A program made the position numbers and the translations under genes. Positions 11,544 through 22,213 of a stretch of DNA of 64,000 nt are shown here, piece after piece (the first letter of the stretch is position 1; each line of letters opens with the position of its first letter). The notes below the pieces were generated by a model. That model did no database searches. It saw only the letters and a program-made list of their open reading frames with translations, and was not told the DNA's origin. The stretch is from Carya illinoinensis (taxonomy: Eukaryota > Streptophyta > Magnoliopsida > Fagales > Juglandaceae): positions 10,606,501 to 10,670,500 of the forward strand of contig NC_056764.1 in NCBI RefSeq assembly GCF_018687715.1, in the 5' to 3' direction.

Positions 11544-14500
11544 TCAAGGCTTATCAACCCACTCATTTTCAGCAGCAATCCGTCCAGAGTTCCTGCCACC
11601 CATCTTTCCAAATGAACCCCCCATTGAGGCTAAGCCCTTAAAGCTGCTGCTTCCCTCACTTAAGTTCTGGGACTTCCTTGACTTTCTTAACTTGGAAGAA
11701 CTCATATCACCAATACCTCGTTCAGTGTCTTCGTAACTTTTTATCTTTGCTACCACCAGTCTGGCAATTGTGCTTCGGCAAAATGGGCAAACTGGCGGGG
11801 TTAGGCATGCTGTGGTTGGGTTGGGTTTGTTGTGGCAGCAAAGCGCTAGAGTGCAATGTGCACACATTTGGTGTCCACAATCTTGGACTTCAATTGTGCA
11901 CACCTGCTCAAAGCATATGCAGCATAGCTCGGTATCGCTGGCCTGAAGAATAATTGTCGCAATGAATACATCAGATCCATATTTGCAACAATCCGTATCT
12001 CTTAATGGATCATGTAATTACTGATTAGCAGGAGATATGGTTTTTACAAACTCACATTGGCAGAATAGAATACTAGCAACTAAGTTAATAATTGGAACAA
12101 GGCTTCAAATTGAGATAGGTTTCAGATTTGCCTAGAATGCAGGGGACTCAGCTTCAGACAATGGTGTAAAAAATAAAAAAAGACTTGCAAATCTTCCAGT
12201 CTCTCTGATTAGGTTAAGGAACATAATTTGGACCAGGACCAATATATTAATTTTTGCTCAAAAGCAAATCGATAATCAATATTATAAATGCAAGCAAGAT
12301 GCCAACTTGAAATTCAACACCTCAAAATGGGGAAGCATGCGCCAAGGAGTGCATATAAAGCAAGGAGTATGCATGTATCCCCAAGTTAGTGACCAGACCT
12401 GACTGGTAAGGCTTCAGAAAATTTTCATCGGAATACTAGCAGTTCAGTTCATATGTCAGATCATAACTTAAACTGCACTTCTAAACATCTTTGCTCAGCT
12501 TCAAAATGTTTGTTATCGTAATATAAATTGTGAATTCAAAATCATGGTTTTGAACTTCAAAAACTTCCATATGTTTTTTCGGTTTTGATGTGGTCTGAAT
12601 AATATTTCTTCATTTCCTATTCGAAATTTACAGCGCCCCCTAGAAATTCAAATTTTATAAGTTCTGATTAAATTAAGAAAAAGTATCAAAGTCAAGTAAG
12701 CATTTCTACAAGTATGGGGAGAAACATTACCTCAGAAATGTTATCCTCCACCCCAATATCGGAATGAGATGAAGATGGAGACGGAAGAGAGTATGCAGTT
12801 CCCTTTAAGATGGTCTTCTCCCTCTCTTTGTTTGCCTCCATCAAGGCCTGTTCTAACAGAGCTTTTGCCTCCTGATTAAGCTCACCGATGAACTTCAAAG
12901 GTGATGGCCATACAAGAGGCTCTGCGGATGAAGGATTTAGCAAGGCTGCACATGCTCCATGCTTGCGCTTCAAAGCAACCACATACGGTATCCTCCTGTG
13001 AATATATGGCAATGAAACAAATAGTTCCATTATCCTTTTTAGAATATCAAGTTTAAGGCAAAAATAAATAGCACTTCTGTGACCAAAAAATAATATCGCT
13101 GGTTTAAATCCATAGAATGGTCAGCAAAACATTGGATATATGATAAAATTAAGAATCTTCTAAAAATGCAAATATTACCAAATATTTTACTGCAATGACC
13201 CTATTTTTTCAAGTCCAAATTTTTCACAAGATTTCAATAGATCGCATATTCAAGATAATTCTTCAATATATATACACAAACATACACACAAGATAAGCCA
13301 AACATTATTGTTCAGTGAGAGTATGTTAGATTAATTGATACCAGAAGTCTGAGCATAGTATTAAACTTTCAGCGGATACACTGAAAAACTAAGCACGTTT
13401 TGGTTCAAATTAAGAAGAAAATTAATCATACCCAGATGCATCTCTTTGAAAACGATCCGCACCCCATGCTAACAACTCACGGATGCAATCAAGAGATCCC
13501 CCTCTGGCAGCAACATGAAGAGGAGTACTTCCCGGGAAGCTGTAAACAGCAATATATCAGTCCACAAAACAAATGAACATCATGAATTATTACCGATTTA
13601 CTTCACTGTAACTATTACCCGTATCCGCCAGTGGAAGCACAAACAAGAGCTCCATTGTCTAGCAGAATATGTACACATTCAGGCCGTCTTTGACGAGCTG
13701 CTAAGTGCAGCGGTGTTGCTCCCCTTGCATCTCTAATATTCACAAAACGTGCAAATCCCCTACAACAATCAAATTACCATAAGTATTATTATCGAAAATT
13801 CATATGTCAAATCAAACCAGGGAGCGGACCAAATCAATTCACAAAAAGAGACCAACCAAGAAACAGCAACAGTACTAGATTGAGCAGCATAAAGAATTGC
13901 TTGAAGGCAATCGGCGTGGCCGTAGTAAGCAGCATAGTGCAAACAGGTTCTTCGGTTAAGGGAATCAAACATCAATATCTGAAGTTAAGATTGTCTATAT
14001 CAATCTTCAAATCGCAGCTCCAATAAATGAAAGAAAAATCTGAAATTCTAAATTGGAAACTTTACAGACATTAGCTCCAGCTTCAAGGAGCCTTCTTACG
14101 CATGAGATATTGCCGTGCATTACCGCTAACATAAGCGGAGTCTGAAAAGTTTCAAATCAATAAATCAAAACGAGAATTAGAGGAGGCATAAATGAAGATA
14201 ACTTAACCACAAGATCAGTCACTTCGAAGCAAAAAGAGAGAAGACATCACAAGATCACATTCGTCACAAAAATAAAAAGGAAGTAAATACGAACTCTTAC
14301 CTGCTTTTGACGATTCAAGGCGTCTGGATTTACAGATCGATCCAAAAGCATGGACAAAATCTGCAACGTATTCAAAACGGGGAAACACAAATCAACAAAA
14401 TAACCCAGAAGAATGAATAGAACAGCATTCAACTTCACCCGCACAGAAAAACCCAGTAGCCAGAGCCCTGAAAAGTCACAGAACGGGAGACCTCTTGAAA

Positions 14501-14695
14501 AGGAACAGCACCCACCTCGATCTGGCCATTGGCGGCCGCTACGTGAAGCGCAGAGTGGCGATCGTAGACAGTGGTATGATGCAAGAGAGCCGGGTCTCTC
14601 TCCAGCAGAGCCTCCACAGTTTTCAAGTCCCCAGTTTGCACTGCCACGAAGAGCCCGTGCTCGGGACTCGCTGCGCAACTCAGTCCCTGACCCAT
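11544..14695 (-). CDS. XBAT31: E3 ubiquitin-protein ligase XBAT31-like (XB3 family: ankyrin repeats + RING), 8 exons, 448 aa
   Basis: Exons on the minus strand are 14695-14516, 14360-14301, 14141-14070, 13978-13857, 13759-13619, 13539-13432, 12995-12731 and 11942-11544. All introns are GT..AG and the frame is continuous. The protein starts MGQGLSC, a typical N-myristoylation signal, so membrane anchoring is likely. Ankyrin repeats fill about residues 10-260 (SALHVAAANGQIE, TPLMLAVMHGN, TCLHYAAYYGHADC, TPLHLAARQRRPEC, TPLHVAARGGSLDC). A RING finger follows from C323 (CCICFEQ, DCGHQMCAHC, CPFC), with all zinc ligands present. The tail keeps the family blocks NLSEGSSSFKGL and SGRIAAENE. In rice, XB3 is a substrate and partner of the XA21 receptor kinase; ubiquitin ligation is inferred from the intact RING. 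The start is chosen because it restores the family N-terminus. Confidence 0.95.
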
Positions 14696-14712
14696 ATTCC
14701 TGTTTCTCCCTC

Positions 14713-14740
14713 CCTCTCTCTCTCTCTCTATCTCTCTCTA
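14713..14740. repeat. (CT)n/(AG)n microsatellite in the 5' leader of the XBAT31-like gene
   Basis: Read on the coding strand, an AG repeat ends about 20 bases before the start codon at 14695. A second AG run lies further upstream at about 14901-14918. Purine-rich leaders are common in plant mRNAs; a regulatory role here is only inference. Confidence 0.8.
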
Positions 14741-15149
14741 TATGTCTATACTTGCGAGCGCATTTCACCGACGGTCACCGACGAGGCCCTCCACCTCTAA
14801 GCTGCGCCACGTTCCTCCAGAGGTGGTGGCCTCGTTTGTTCTATCTGTGTAGTGCTCACATTTATAAGTCCTGTAAACGAAGGGAGCCTTCAGTCTCTTC
14901 AGAGAGAGAGAGAGAGAGGAGAAGAAGATGAATCGGGCAGCTGACCGTGTCAGTGAGGGGCAGGCAGGGACTGATTTCGGGTGGCAGTCAGATATTTCTC
15001 GGGTAGTTTTATTAGATTCCGCGTACAGGACCGGAGACCCACTGGGTCAGTGGGTCGTAGACGAGCAAGCCCTGTTTACACGTCAAGAGTGATTATTCAA
15101 AGAGGCTCTCGATAGATCTCAGCCGTACACTGCATTCTTCTTTTTATTA

Positions 15150-15310
15150 TAAACCGTCTGAATTATAAATCGCGTATTAATTTATTTATTAATATTAATT
15201 TTTTTATATTTAAAATTTAAATTAATATTATTTTTAATAAAATTTATTTTTTAATTAATCACAAAAAATTAATATATATTAATGCACAATTATATTTATA
15301 ATAAGATTTT
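15150..15310 (-). mobile_element. MITE family F copy, reversed
   Basis: Its sequence (ATTTAAAATTTAAATTAATA, then TTTTTAATTAATCAC and AATGCACAATTATATTTATAA) matches the reverse complement of the copies at 15370-15560 and 53205-53365. Non-coding. Confidence 0.6.
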
Positions 15311-15369
15311 TTCTTAAATTATTAAGGTTATTATGTTTTTATGGAGAATGGTATAGTCTTCAAGGGAGA

Positions 15370-15560
15370 CCAATTCTATAAATTTTAATCGAAAAATCTA
15401 ATTATAAATACGATTACGCATTAATATATATATTAATTTAATATAATTTATTAAAAATAAATTTTATTAAAAATAATATTAATTTAAATTTTAAATATGA
15501 ATGAATCAGTATTAATATGTAAATTGATATACGATTTTATTTATATATAGTAAAACTCAA
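15370..15560 (+). mobile_element. MITE family F copy
   Basis: Shares TATTAATTTAAATTTTAAAT, then GAATCAGTATTAATATGTAAATT and TATATAGTAAAA-type ends, with the copy at 53.2 kb. It forms an inverted pair with the copy 60 bp to its left. Confidence 0.6.
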
Positions 15561-15699
15561 ATTTTAATTCATAATTTTTTTACAAGTCTTTATAAAATAG
15601 TAGATCTGATTTTAAAAAACTGTAAAAAAAATTATTTTTCATTAATAGGAACTATTTCTTTATAAATGATTTGCACTAACCTAACGTTATACATTATTT

Positions 15700-15850
15700 G
15701 ATGTCAACAATTATATTAGTAATTGTATTTATGCACTTTATTAATGTGATTGATTATATATTTTTTTAATATAAAATATTTATTTTAACTAATCGTATCA
15801 ATAAAATATATAAAAATAATTATATATAGCAAAATTTATTTAATACTAAT
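15700..15850. mobile_element. MITE family B copy (GATGTGATTGGTT palindrome family)
   Basis: Imperfect palindrome with arms near TTATGCACTTTATTAATGTG and ACTAATCGTATCAATAAAAT around a TTTTTTTAATATAAAA centre. The same structure recurs at 41428-41560 and 50755-50895. Confidence 0.6.
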
Positions 15851-16396
15851 ATAGGGTACATTTCCTCGCTCATCCATATTTTTTCCGTTACAAATTTGAT
15901 GAAAATTCATCTGAACGTATAAATTTTTTTTTTTAATTTTTCTTTTCCAATTTAAATATTTTTCTTTCGAGCTTGTAAAGTGTGTATGAACTTTTAAAAA
16001 TCATATAATTTCTTACTTATTAATTTTGTATGTTATTTTGAATAGTTAAAAAACATTATATATATATATATATAGATGCTCACAATATAATTCCAAATTA
16101 ACATTAAAAAAACTTGTTCTATCTGCTCAAACTCCACTAAAACTAACAAAATTTGTTGTATTTGACTATTTGAATTTTCCTTTAGGCATTTACTCTTTCA
16201 AATAAAAAATAAATAAATAATAATTAAAGTGGGCTAGAAGAGAGGGCGTACCAAGTCAGCTTCGTTTCATTGATTGACTCTATATGACTGTTATTTTGTC
16301 AGTGGCCACTATTTCTTATCTGGTATCCTAAACGACATGACATTGCGTAACATCACAAAAAGTATAAACTGCGTCGCTTTCTGTTGGACAAAATTT

Positions 16397-17165
16397 AGGG
16401 GTGTAAAAAATAGCAATGTTATATATAGTTGTGGAATTACAAACGTCGTGCAATCGCTTTGAAAAAGAGTGGAGTCCATGATTAAAAAGTTAATTTTTTT
16501 TCATGTAGATCCCATATTAATTTATTTTTTTCAAAACGACTGCACGCCGCTTGTACAACTACGACTGCAAATATCATTTCTCTGTAAAAATAATCTGTGA
16601 ACCGTTCAAATTAGACCGGTTTCGAATTTGGTTGAATCTAATATCAATTTTTTTTTAAAATTGATTAAAATTGGTCCGATTCTGATTTTTCTTTTTTAAA
16701 AATCAGACCGAATCTGTTTATATATTTTTTAATTTTTTTATTATATATAATTTTTATATATAATATATAATTATATATAAAATAGTTTTAATTATATGAT
16801 AAATTATTAATTACTATAATATTAAATTTTACAATCTTATATTATTATAATTTATTATATTAATAATTATACTAATATTATATAATGCATATTAATAGTT
16901 ATATTAATAATATATCACTATATATTATAATATACTATATCACTATAATTCATAATACAATTATAATATATATTATAATATACTACAATATATTATTACT
17001 ATAGTATTATACATTAAAATCGGACCAAAATTAGGTAAAATCAGACTACCGGTTTAAAAAGATAATCGATGCGTAATCGGTTTTGAAAAATATAAAACCG
17101 ATACATACCGGTTCAATCCTAACTTTTGTTCAAAATCAGATCGAATCGGACCAATTACACCTCTA
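16397..17165. mobile_element. non-autonomous DNA transposon, family D (CCGGTT-rich ends)
   Basis: The left end AGGGGTGTAA and right end TTACACCTCT are inverted repeats. Inside are CCGGTT-rich shoulders and a long AT-rich imperfectly palindromic centre (about 16730-17010) that matches the reverse complement of 30560-30850. A family A MITE (16409-16585) is nested just inside the left end. No ORF. Confidence 0.7.
16409..16585. mobile_element. MITE family A copy nested in family D element
   Basis: A clean hairpin: the left arm CGTCGTGCAATCGCTTTGAA pairs with the right arm region TTCAAAACGACTGCACGCCG, around GTGGAGTCCATGATTAAAAA. It is flanked by TGTAAAAAATA on the left and TGTAAAAATAA on the right, a possible short target duplication. 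Confidence 0.75.
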
Positions 17166-17257
17166 AAACAAATATGCTTTTGGTTTAATAATAAAAAATG
17201 ATAGATATATAACTTTTTTAAATATTTAATATAATTATATTTTAAATTACAATAATT

Positions 17258-17425
17258 CTACATATAACTGTAAAATATATAAACGTCGCATAATCGCTTT
17301 GAAAAATAATAGAGTTTACTATTAAAAAATTAATTTTTTTTATATGAGTCTTATGTTTTATTCACTTTTTTTAAAACGATTATACGACAGTTGCATAATT
17401 CAAGATTACAAATATCTTTTCTCTT
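17258..17425. mobile_element. MITE family A copy
   Basis: Same arms as the 16.4 kb copy: ACGTCGCATAATCGCTTTGA on the left and TTTAAAACGATTATACGACA on the right. It is more diverged and richer in AT. Confidence 0.7.
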
Positions 17426-18034
17426 TAAATTATGGGTATTTTTATAAAATAATTTATAAAAATAATATCAATTTATATAAATATCTTCATTTTAAAACAT
17501 AATTATATAAAAATTATAAAAATAATTGTGCATGTATCATTAATTGTATCATTAATTAATAATATTTAATGAGTTTTTAACGATTTATAACATTAATGAA
17601 TGTTTAATATTTTTTATTAAATTTACATTAAAAAATAAGTAAATATTATAAGTCGTGCTAAGAAACTAGATCTGTCCATATTTCACACGTGTAAATCCAT
17701 CAAGCCTCGTCATTAGAGTTCATTTATTTAATGTTATGTGTTGTTTTTTTACCCGTTGGAATTATGAACGAAGTGCATCTAAAGCAAGCCTTGTCCATTT
17801 CTCCCAAAAATACACATATTTTGGAAGAACAAAAATCTGATTGGAATAAAAGCAATATCTTCTTACAGTATTGACTACCTCGAGAGAACATCCGAATAAC
17901 CAATTTAACTACCTACTACCCGTCTTTGTTTGTTTGTGATGAATCACTTGGAACCTAATTAACGTCTAAGCCGAAGTAAAGTTATCCGACCACTTGCATC
18001 GATCACTTTATACTTGGGGCAGGTTTGCGAGAGC

Positions 18035-18350
18035 CACAAAATTTGCATTTTATCTTATTTTATTTTATTTTTTAACATAATTTAAATACAAAATTTTCAA
18101 ATTAATCATTACAACTTTTTCAAACTTTCAAATAAAAAATAATTCTAACTTTTTCAAATCCCCAAATAAAAATAATATTACAAAACTATATTATTACAAT
18201 ATTTTTTTATTCAACATTTTCCCCCTTCTTTCTCAAAACTTAAAAAATATCTAACTCAAATTATCTCACTACTATCTATAAATTATTTTACTATTATTCA
18301 CAAAATTTTTATCTTATTTCACTCTTCAAATCAGCCCTAAATATAATTAT
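18035..18350. mobile_element. dispersed repeat family C copy, reversed
   Basis: Contains ATCATTACAACTTTTTCAAA, then AAAATAATTCTAACTTTTTC and TATTTTTTTATTCAAC, the reverse complement of the family C words. The pyrimidine-rich CATTTTCCCCCTTCTTTCTC block also occurs in the copy at 28.65 kb. Confidence 0.55.
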
Positions 18351-18770
18351 CTATAGTGCATTTGAATGCATGGCAAAAAAAACTATGTGGTTTATTAAAA
18401 AAATAAAAACACGAACATAAACATAAAAAAAATAAAGAAAATTTAGAATTTCAATCTTTCTCTTTCATGTTTTTTTGAAACCCTTTTATTTTGAATTTGT
18501 TATATATATATAACAAACCACATGGCACGGTGGCGTCACGCCAAGTGGGCCATAATCTGAATGAAAATTCCTATTGCAAGCGCTTGATGGAAATGGCGCG
18601 CAACCGGTACCATTTAATAAATATTTTTCCTCTCTCTTTCGTTCTCTCTCTATCAATTTCGTCAAAATTGTCTCCCTTATCTTCTTCTAAGCAATTTCAA
18701 GTGTTTATACAAACTCGCATATTGTGCTTAATGTCAACCTTCTCCCATGCCACCCATCAATCGTCTGGTT

Positions 18771-18933
18771 GGCTTTCTTTATGTCCATCACTTCAAATAC
18801 TGATGCCACCATTTGGTTTCCCTTCAAGAGATATGGGGCTATAGCTATTAGCTAATGTCTCCCCCATGGCTAATATCGTTACTATCAGAACGAATAATGT
18901 TTTCATGATAGATTTGAAGTCAGCAAGCCTCTT
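18771..18933 (-). pseudogene. single-exon remnant of an ABCB (MDR/P-glycoprotein) transporter
   Basis: On the minus strand, 18933-18850 reads RLADFKSIMKTLFVLIVTIL followed by AMGETLA. After a frame change, 18845-18771 reads AIAPYLLKGNQMVASVFEVM. In plant ABCB transporters these two stretches are continuous (the end of a membrane domain, GETLALAP, leading into KGNQ and ASVFE.MDR before the nucleotide-binding domain). The frame is broken by a small insertion around TTAGCTAATAGCTATAG. No neighbouring exon, Walker motif or other transporter sequence is visible nearby. The relationship is by recalled family sequence. Confidence 0.65.
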
Positions 18934-18945
18934 CCTCATCAAAAC

Positions 18946-21647
18946 AGAGTCGTATCTAAACATAATCAAACAAGACTAAGCATTGAATCCAATTTAAGGT
19001 ATGCAACCAAACCATACAGAGCAAGACAATAAAAATAATTTGTCTTTATTCAACTATAACATTTATGGCTATTTAACAACAAACTTGCATTTCTTTTTTC
19101 TTGGTATATTTTTAGGCATTCTGAACGTCGCACTCATCTTTTGCTCCTATGGCTAGCTTATACTTAAAAGAGAGAAAAAGCAGTGAGAGAGGAGTTAAGA
19201 AGAAGGGGAAAAAAAAGAAGAAGGAAACAGGCTAGATTTTGGGACCAAGAGATGAGAAAGAGATTAGGAAAAAAAAACAGAGAGACAAGGAAGAAGAAAA
19301 GAATAAAGAGAAAGAGAGAGAAAGTTATTAGGAAAAAAAATAGAGAGACAAAAGAGAAAGAGAGATATTTGTTTTTGTCCTTTACTTTTTTTTTTATTCC
19401 TTTCGTAAATTCACTTACATGTCGTTTGTATATGCCGACTGTACCTAGCGGTTATGTAATCTGAATAGTAAACTTCTTATGGCCAAATAGCATAATTACT
19501 AAATGATGGGTGATGAGTATGCGAAGAGCACTCTAAATACCATATTATTGGACCAAAATGTTAAAATATGAATAGAAATCATGGAAATTAATGTGTATTC
19601 TTAAATTGAGTTTCTATTTACGTTGTGATATTTCTAAACAGTTTTTTATATTTAATTTCAAAGTTTATAAAAGAGCAAGTCAAGTCCAGTCAAATTCAAA
19701 AGATGACATTCATAGGAATTGAGATAAATTTGGAAGAAAATAAAAAGAAAAAAAAAATCACAAAATGAAACCACAAGAAGTCTAAGTCCAAAATTCGCTA
19801 AGAGACAGTCTGAACATACTTTAATTTTTTGACTGTATATTTTTACTCACATATCAGATTGATTCGATTCTTAATGCATTAGAAAGCTATCTTAAAAGGA
19901 TATAACTTTGTCTCTAATAAGGATTTTCAAATTCAAACTCCTGAAGGGCATACGTGGCTGTCAAGATAAGTCCTAAAATTTAGGCGATTTTTTTATGCAG
20001 AAATTAAGAGGACATTAGGGTTTCTTTCCTACCATATATAAGCATATCATTAGCACGAAATAGAAATGGGGAGGAGGCACAAGTGGAAGATTTGAAGAGA
20101 TGAGAAAATCACTTCCAGGACCGCCGTTCACTTTAGTTTTCTCTATAAATTTTTGTCGCCCATTATGTTTATGGGTAACTAAATTCTCAAGTAGAGTTAG
20201 GGATGAACTTGTACATTAAATAATATTTTTAATTTATTTTTAATTCATGTATTTTATTTTTAATTGTTAAAACTCTTTTGTCTTATCATTCTCAATTCAC
20301 GTTGATATTTTCTTCTCTAATAATTATAGAATTTATTCTATTTATAGATTCAGTCATGCCTTTTCTATTGAATGGATTAGTTCTTTAATTATGTTTAGAT
20401 AAATTATTTATCTATATTGATTTAGTTTTTTTACTGCAACATCGGTCCTTGAGTATATTGTCGTCATTGGATTTTCTCAATAGGAATAGTAATTTATATA
20501 TTTTAAAAGTGGTGAATGATTTTTCAAAGGGTTACATTTTATTTAATTTTGGTTTATAAATCTATACCTTTCGATTGAGAATTTCATAAATTGAGTTCCC
20601 AATTGAGTTATCAAATGAATTAAGAATAATTAAAATATTAGATTTATGCAAGGGATTCCCGACATTCTACTGTTCGTCAAATTTGAGTACTTTTTCTGTT
20701 AATTACTTTGCTTCACTATTATTTTATAGTTAAAATTAATCTTTGTTCTCCTTAACTTATTTAATATTTTTCCTTTAGTTTCTTTGTTCCTTCTGCTATT
20801 CTTTTAAATTGTCTCCCTATGTAATCAACACCTCAAAACTGTGCTACGACTATCGTGTTATTCTTTGAACGTAATCAATAGAATTTGTGAAAAAGAATTT
20901 AGATTAATTAGGTTTTTATAATCCATAAGTTGGCTAGACATGCATGGTAATCATAAATTAAAATTTGGATATAGATTTGCACCAAAACCAACTAAGATTT
21001 TAAGCTTTTCTAAATCTTAGATGTTGAAATGTAAATCTATATTCTTATATTCAAACGCAAGCCAAGAGTTTATTGAGTTATTTCCAACTTATTTTAAATA
21101 ATTTATACGATATTGTGATATGTATACACATATACTTATTTGAATGTAAAGTTTATATGGGTTAATGACTTGTCATGAATGTGATTTCCGCTTAACAATC
21201 TTCTTCAAATGGGTTAATGACTTGTCTCGTTGAGTTAAATGAAGAGCGAATAATATTAAATGATGAAAAATGCTTGAATTCTATAAAGATCTTATACCAA
21301 AAAAAAAAGAGAGTTATAAATTAATGTTATTTGATGCAATATATCATATAGTAAAATTCCTTTTTTCTTTAATATAAAATTTCTGTATAGATCTAACTTC
21401 TAACACTTAAATTGTCACAAAAAAAAAAAAAAAAAAAAAAGGGGAACTAAATGGGGTTTAGAATCACCATTATTTTCGAATTACTTAGAGTGAGGAATTA
21501 AAAAATTTCTCTTGTTTTTTCATTCAGAGCAAATAAAGAAAGATTCTTACTATTACTCCAGACATGCTTACGGGAAACAAGCGTCACGGGGCGTCGGTGG
21601 CTGTAAAATCTTTTATTAGTAAGCGTTTTAAATAATAATAATAATAA
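18946..21647. other. intergenic region, purine-rich tract and possible old LTR debris
   Basis: A GA-rich tract at about 19165-19372 yields a spurious Lys/Arg-rich frame. The part at about 20100-20960 (CGCCCATTATGTTTATGGGTAACTAAATT and onward) has the feel of old LTR-retrotransposon untranslated sequence, but I cannot place it. A poly-A run lies at 21418-21440. An AAT repeat (about 21630-21647) is the landing site of the next element. No host gene is seen. Confidence 0.45.
21643..21647. other. target-site duplication AATAA, left copy
   Basis: Matches the five bases immediately after the 3' LTR (27627-27631). The site lies in an AAT microsatellite, so the duplication could shift by a repeat unit, but the 5-bp size is the copia norm. 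Confidence 0.75.
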
Positions 21648-21700
21648 TGTTGTAAAATAACATTGTAAAATTGTATGACCACCTTGAGCTAGCCGTCAAA

Positions 21701-21955
21701 TGCACAGTGCATAGTGCCAGCATAGTACTGCATAGTAACTGGCATAGGGTGCATAGTGCCAGCATAGTACTGCATAGTAACTGGCATAGTAAATGGCCGA
21801 CATCGCACAGTGCGCATAGTGCCAGCATAGTACTGCATAGTACTGCATAGTAACTGGCATAGTAAATGGCCGACATCGCACAGTGCATAGTGCCAGCATA
21901 GTACTGCATAGTAAATATGCACAGTGCCAGCATAGTACTGCATAGTAACTTGCAT
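21701..21955 (+). repeat. tandem motif array in LTR U3 (five GTGCCAGCATAGTACTGCATAGTA-type units)
   Basis: The word GTGCCAGCATAGTACTGCAT starts at 21714, 21756, 21819, 21890 and 21924. A longer variant adds AACTGGCATAGTAAATGG and CCGACATCGCACAGTGC. The array ends about 17 bp before the TATA box. The same array is in the 3' LTR (about 27260-27512) with one base changed near 27490. Its position resembles the repeated enhancer boxes known in other plant copia LTRs; activity is inferred. Confidence 0.9.
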
Positions 21956-21971
21956 AGTTCCCTTTGTACGC

Positions 21972-21980
21972 CTATATATA
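21972..21980 (+). promoter_or_regulatory. LTR TATA box
   Basis: TATATATAT in GCCTATATATATCG, directly after the U3 motif array. It would drive the genomic RNA from the 5' LTR; the 3' LTR copy is at about 27531-27539. Confidence 0.7.
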
Positions 21981-22071
21981 TCGTTGAATTCTTTAAGAAA
22001 TTCATAAGTTTCATAACTTCTCTGAGTTCTATTTCTCTCTCTCTCTCTCTCCTTTCGATAGTTTTATAATA

Positions 22072-22090
22072 CGTTATCAGCACGAGAGTT
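22072..22090 (+). other. probable primer-binding site, non-canonical
   Basis: The bases right after the 5' LTR read CGTTATCAGCACGAG. They share TATCAG with the initiator-Met tRNA complement TGGTATCAGAGC, but not the 5' end of that motif. By position this must prime minus-strand synthesis. The primer tRNA is not identified from sequence alone. Confidence 0.45.
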
Positions 22091-22125
22091 CTGACGATCT
22101 TGAAGCTAATAGTCCTCTACTTCAA

Positions 22126-22210
22126 GTAAGTCTTTCAATATATTTTTTTATAGTTTTCAAAATAAATATGAAATATTAAACATACTTATGTTCTTGATTT
22201 ATATATGTAG
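22126..22210 (+). promoter_or_regulatory. intron-like leader with donor 22126 and acceptor 22210; second acceptor at 23347
   Basis: TTCAA|GTAAGT at 22126 is a near-consensus plant splice donor. The next 85 bases are U-rich and end TTTATATATGTAG|AAAATG, three bases before the gag start codon. An equivalent acceptor, TATATATTTTGTAG|AATCATG, sits four bases before the pol start codon at 23352. One donor could therefore give a gag mRNA (85-nt intron) and a pol mRNA (1222-nt intron), with unspliced RNA as the genome. This is a prediction from signals only. Confidence 0.5.
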
Positions 22211-22213
22211 AAA

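Larger units (their letters stand above)
14932..18770. other. AT-rich intergenic region filled by MITEs
   Basis: Between the E3 ligase promoter and the ABCB remnant lie families F, B, A, D and C (listed separately) plus AT-rich filler. The 300 bases upstream of the E3 ligase leader are the only part with mixed composition and presumably hold its promoter. No gene is recognisable. Confidence 0.6.
21648..22071 (+). repeat. 5' LTR (424 bp)
   Basis: Runs from TGTTGTAAAATAACATTG to TAGTTTTATAATA. U3 holds five copies of a short motif, then a TATA box (21972-21980), then a CT-rich stretch near the end. The right boundary is set where the two LTRs stop matching. The end is TA instead of the usual CA. 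Confidence 0.93.

Noticed and set aside
14413..14931. Plus-strand frames of 101-172 codons over the E3 ligase first exon
   Set aside because: Antisense shadows of a clear coding exon and of the CT/GA repeats in its leader.
18491..18844. Plus-strand frame of 117 codons
   Set aside because: It overlaps the minus-strand ABCB remnant, which explains the sequence better.
19183..19464. Plus-strand frame of 93 codons
   Set aside because: Lys/Arg/Glu-rich product of a GA-rich low-complexity tract; no family resemblance.
21701..21955. Regular repeats resembling a CRISPR array
   Set aside because: The units are part of an LTR, are partly overlapping, have no unique spacers, and the genome is a plant.
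21628..22083. Minus-strand reading frames of 67-151 codons inside both LTRs (also 27181-27573)
   Set aside because: They arise from the repeated motif array in the LTR; the products are Cys/Tyr/Met-rich low-complexity repeats and appear in two or three frames at once.
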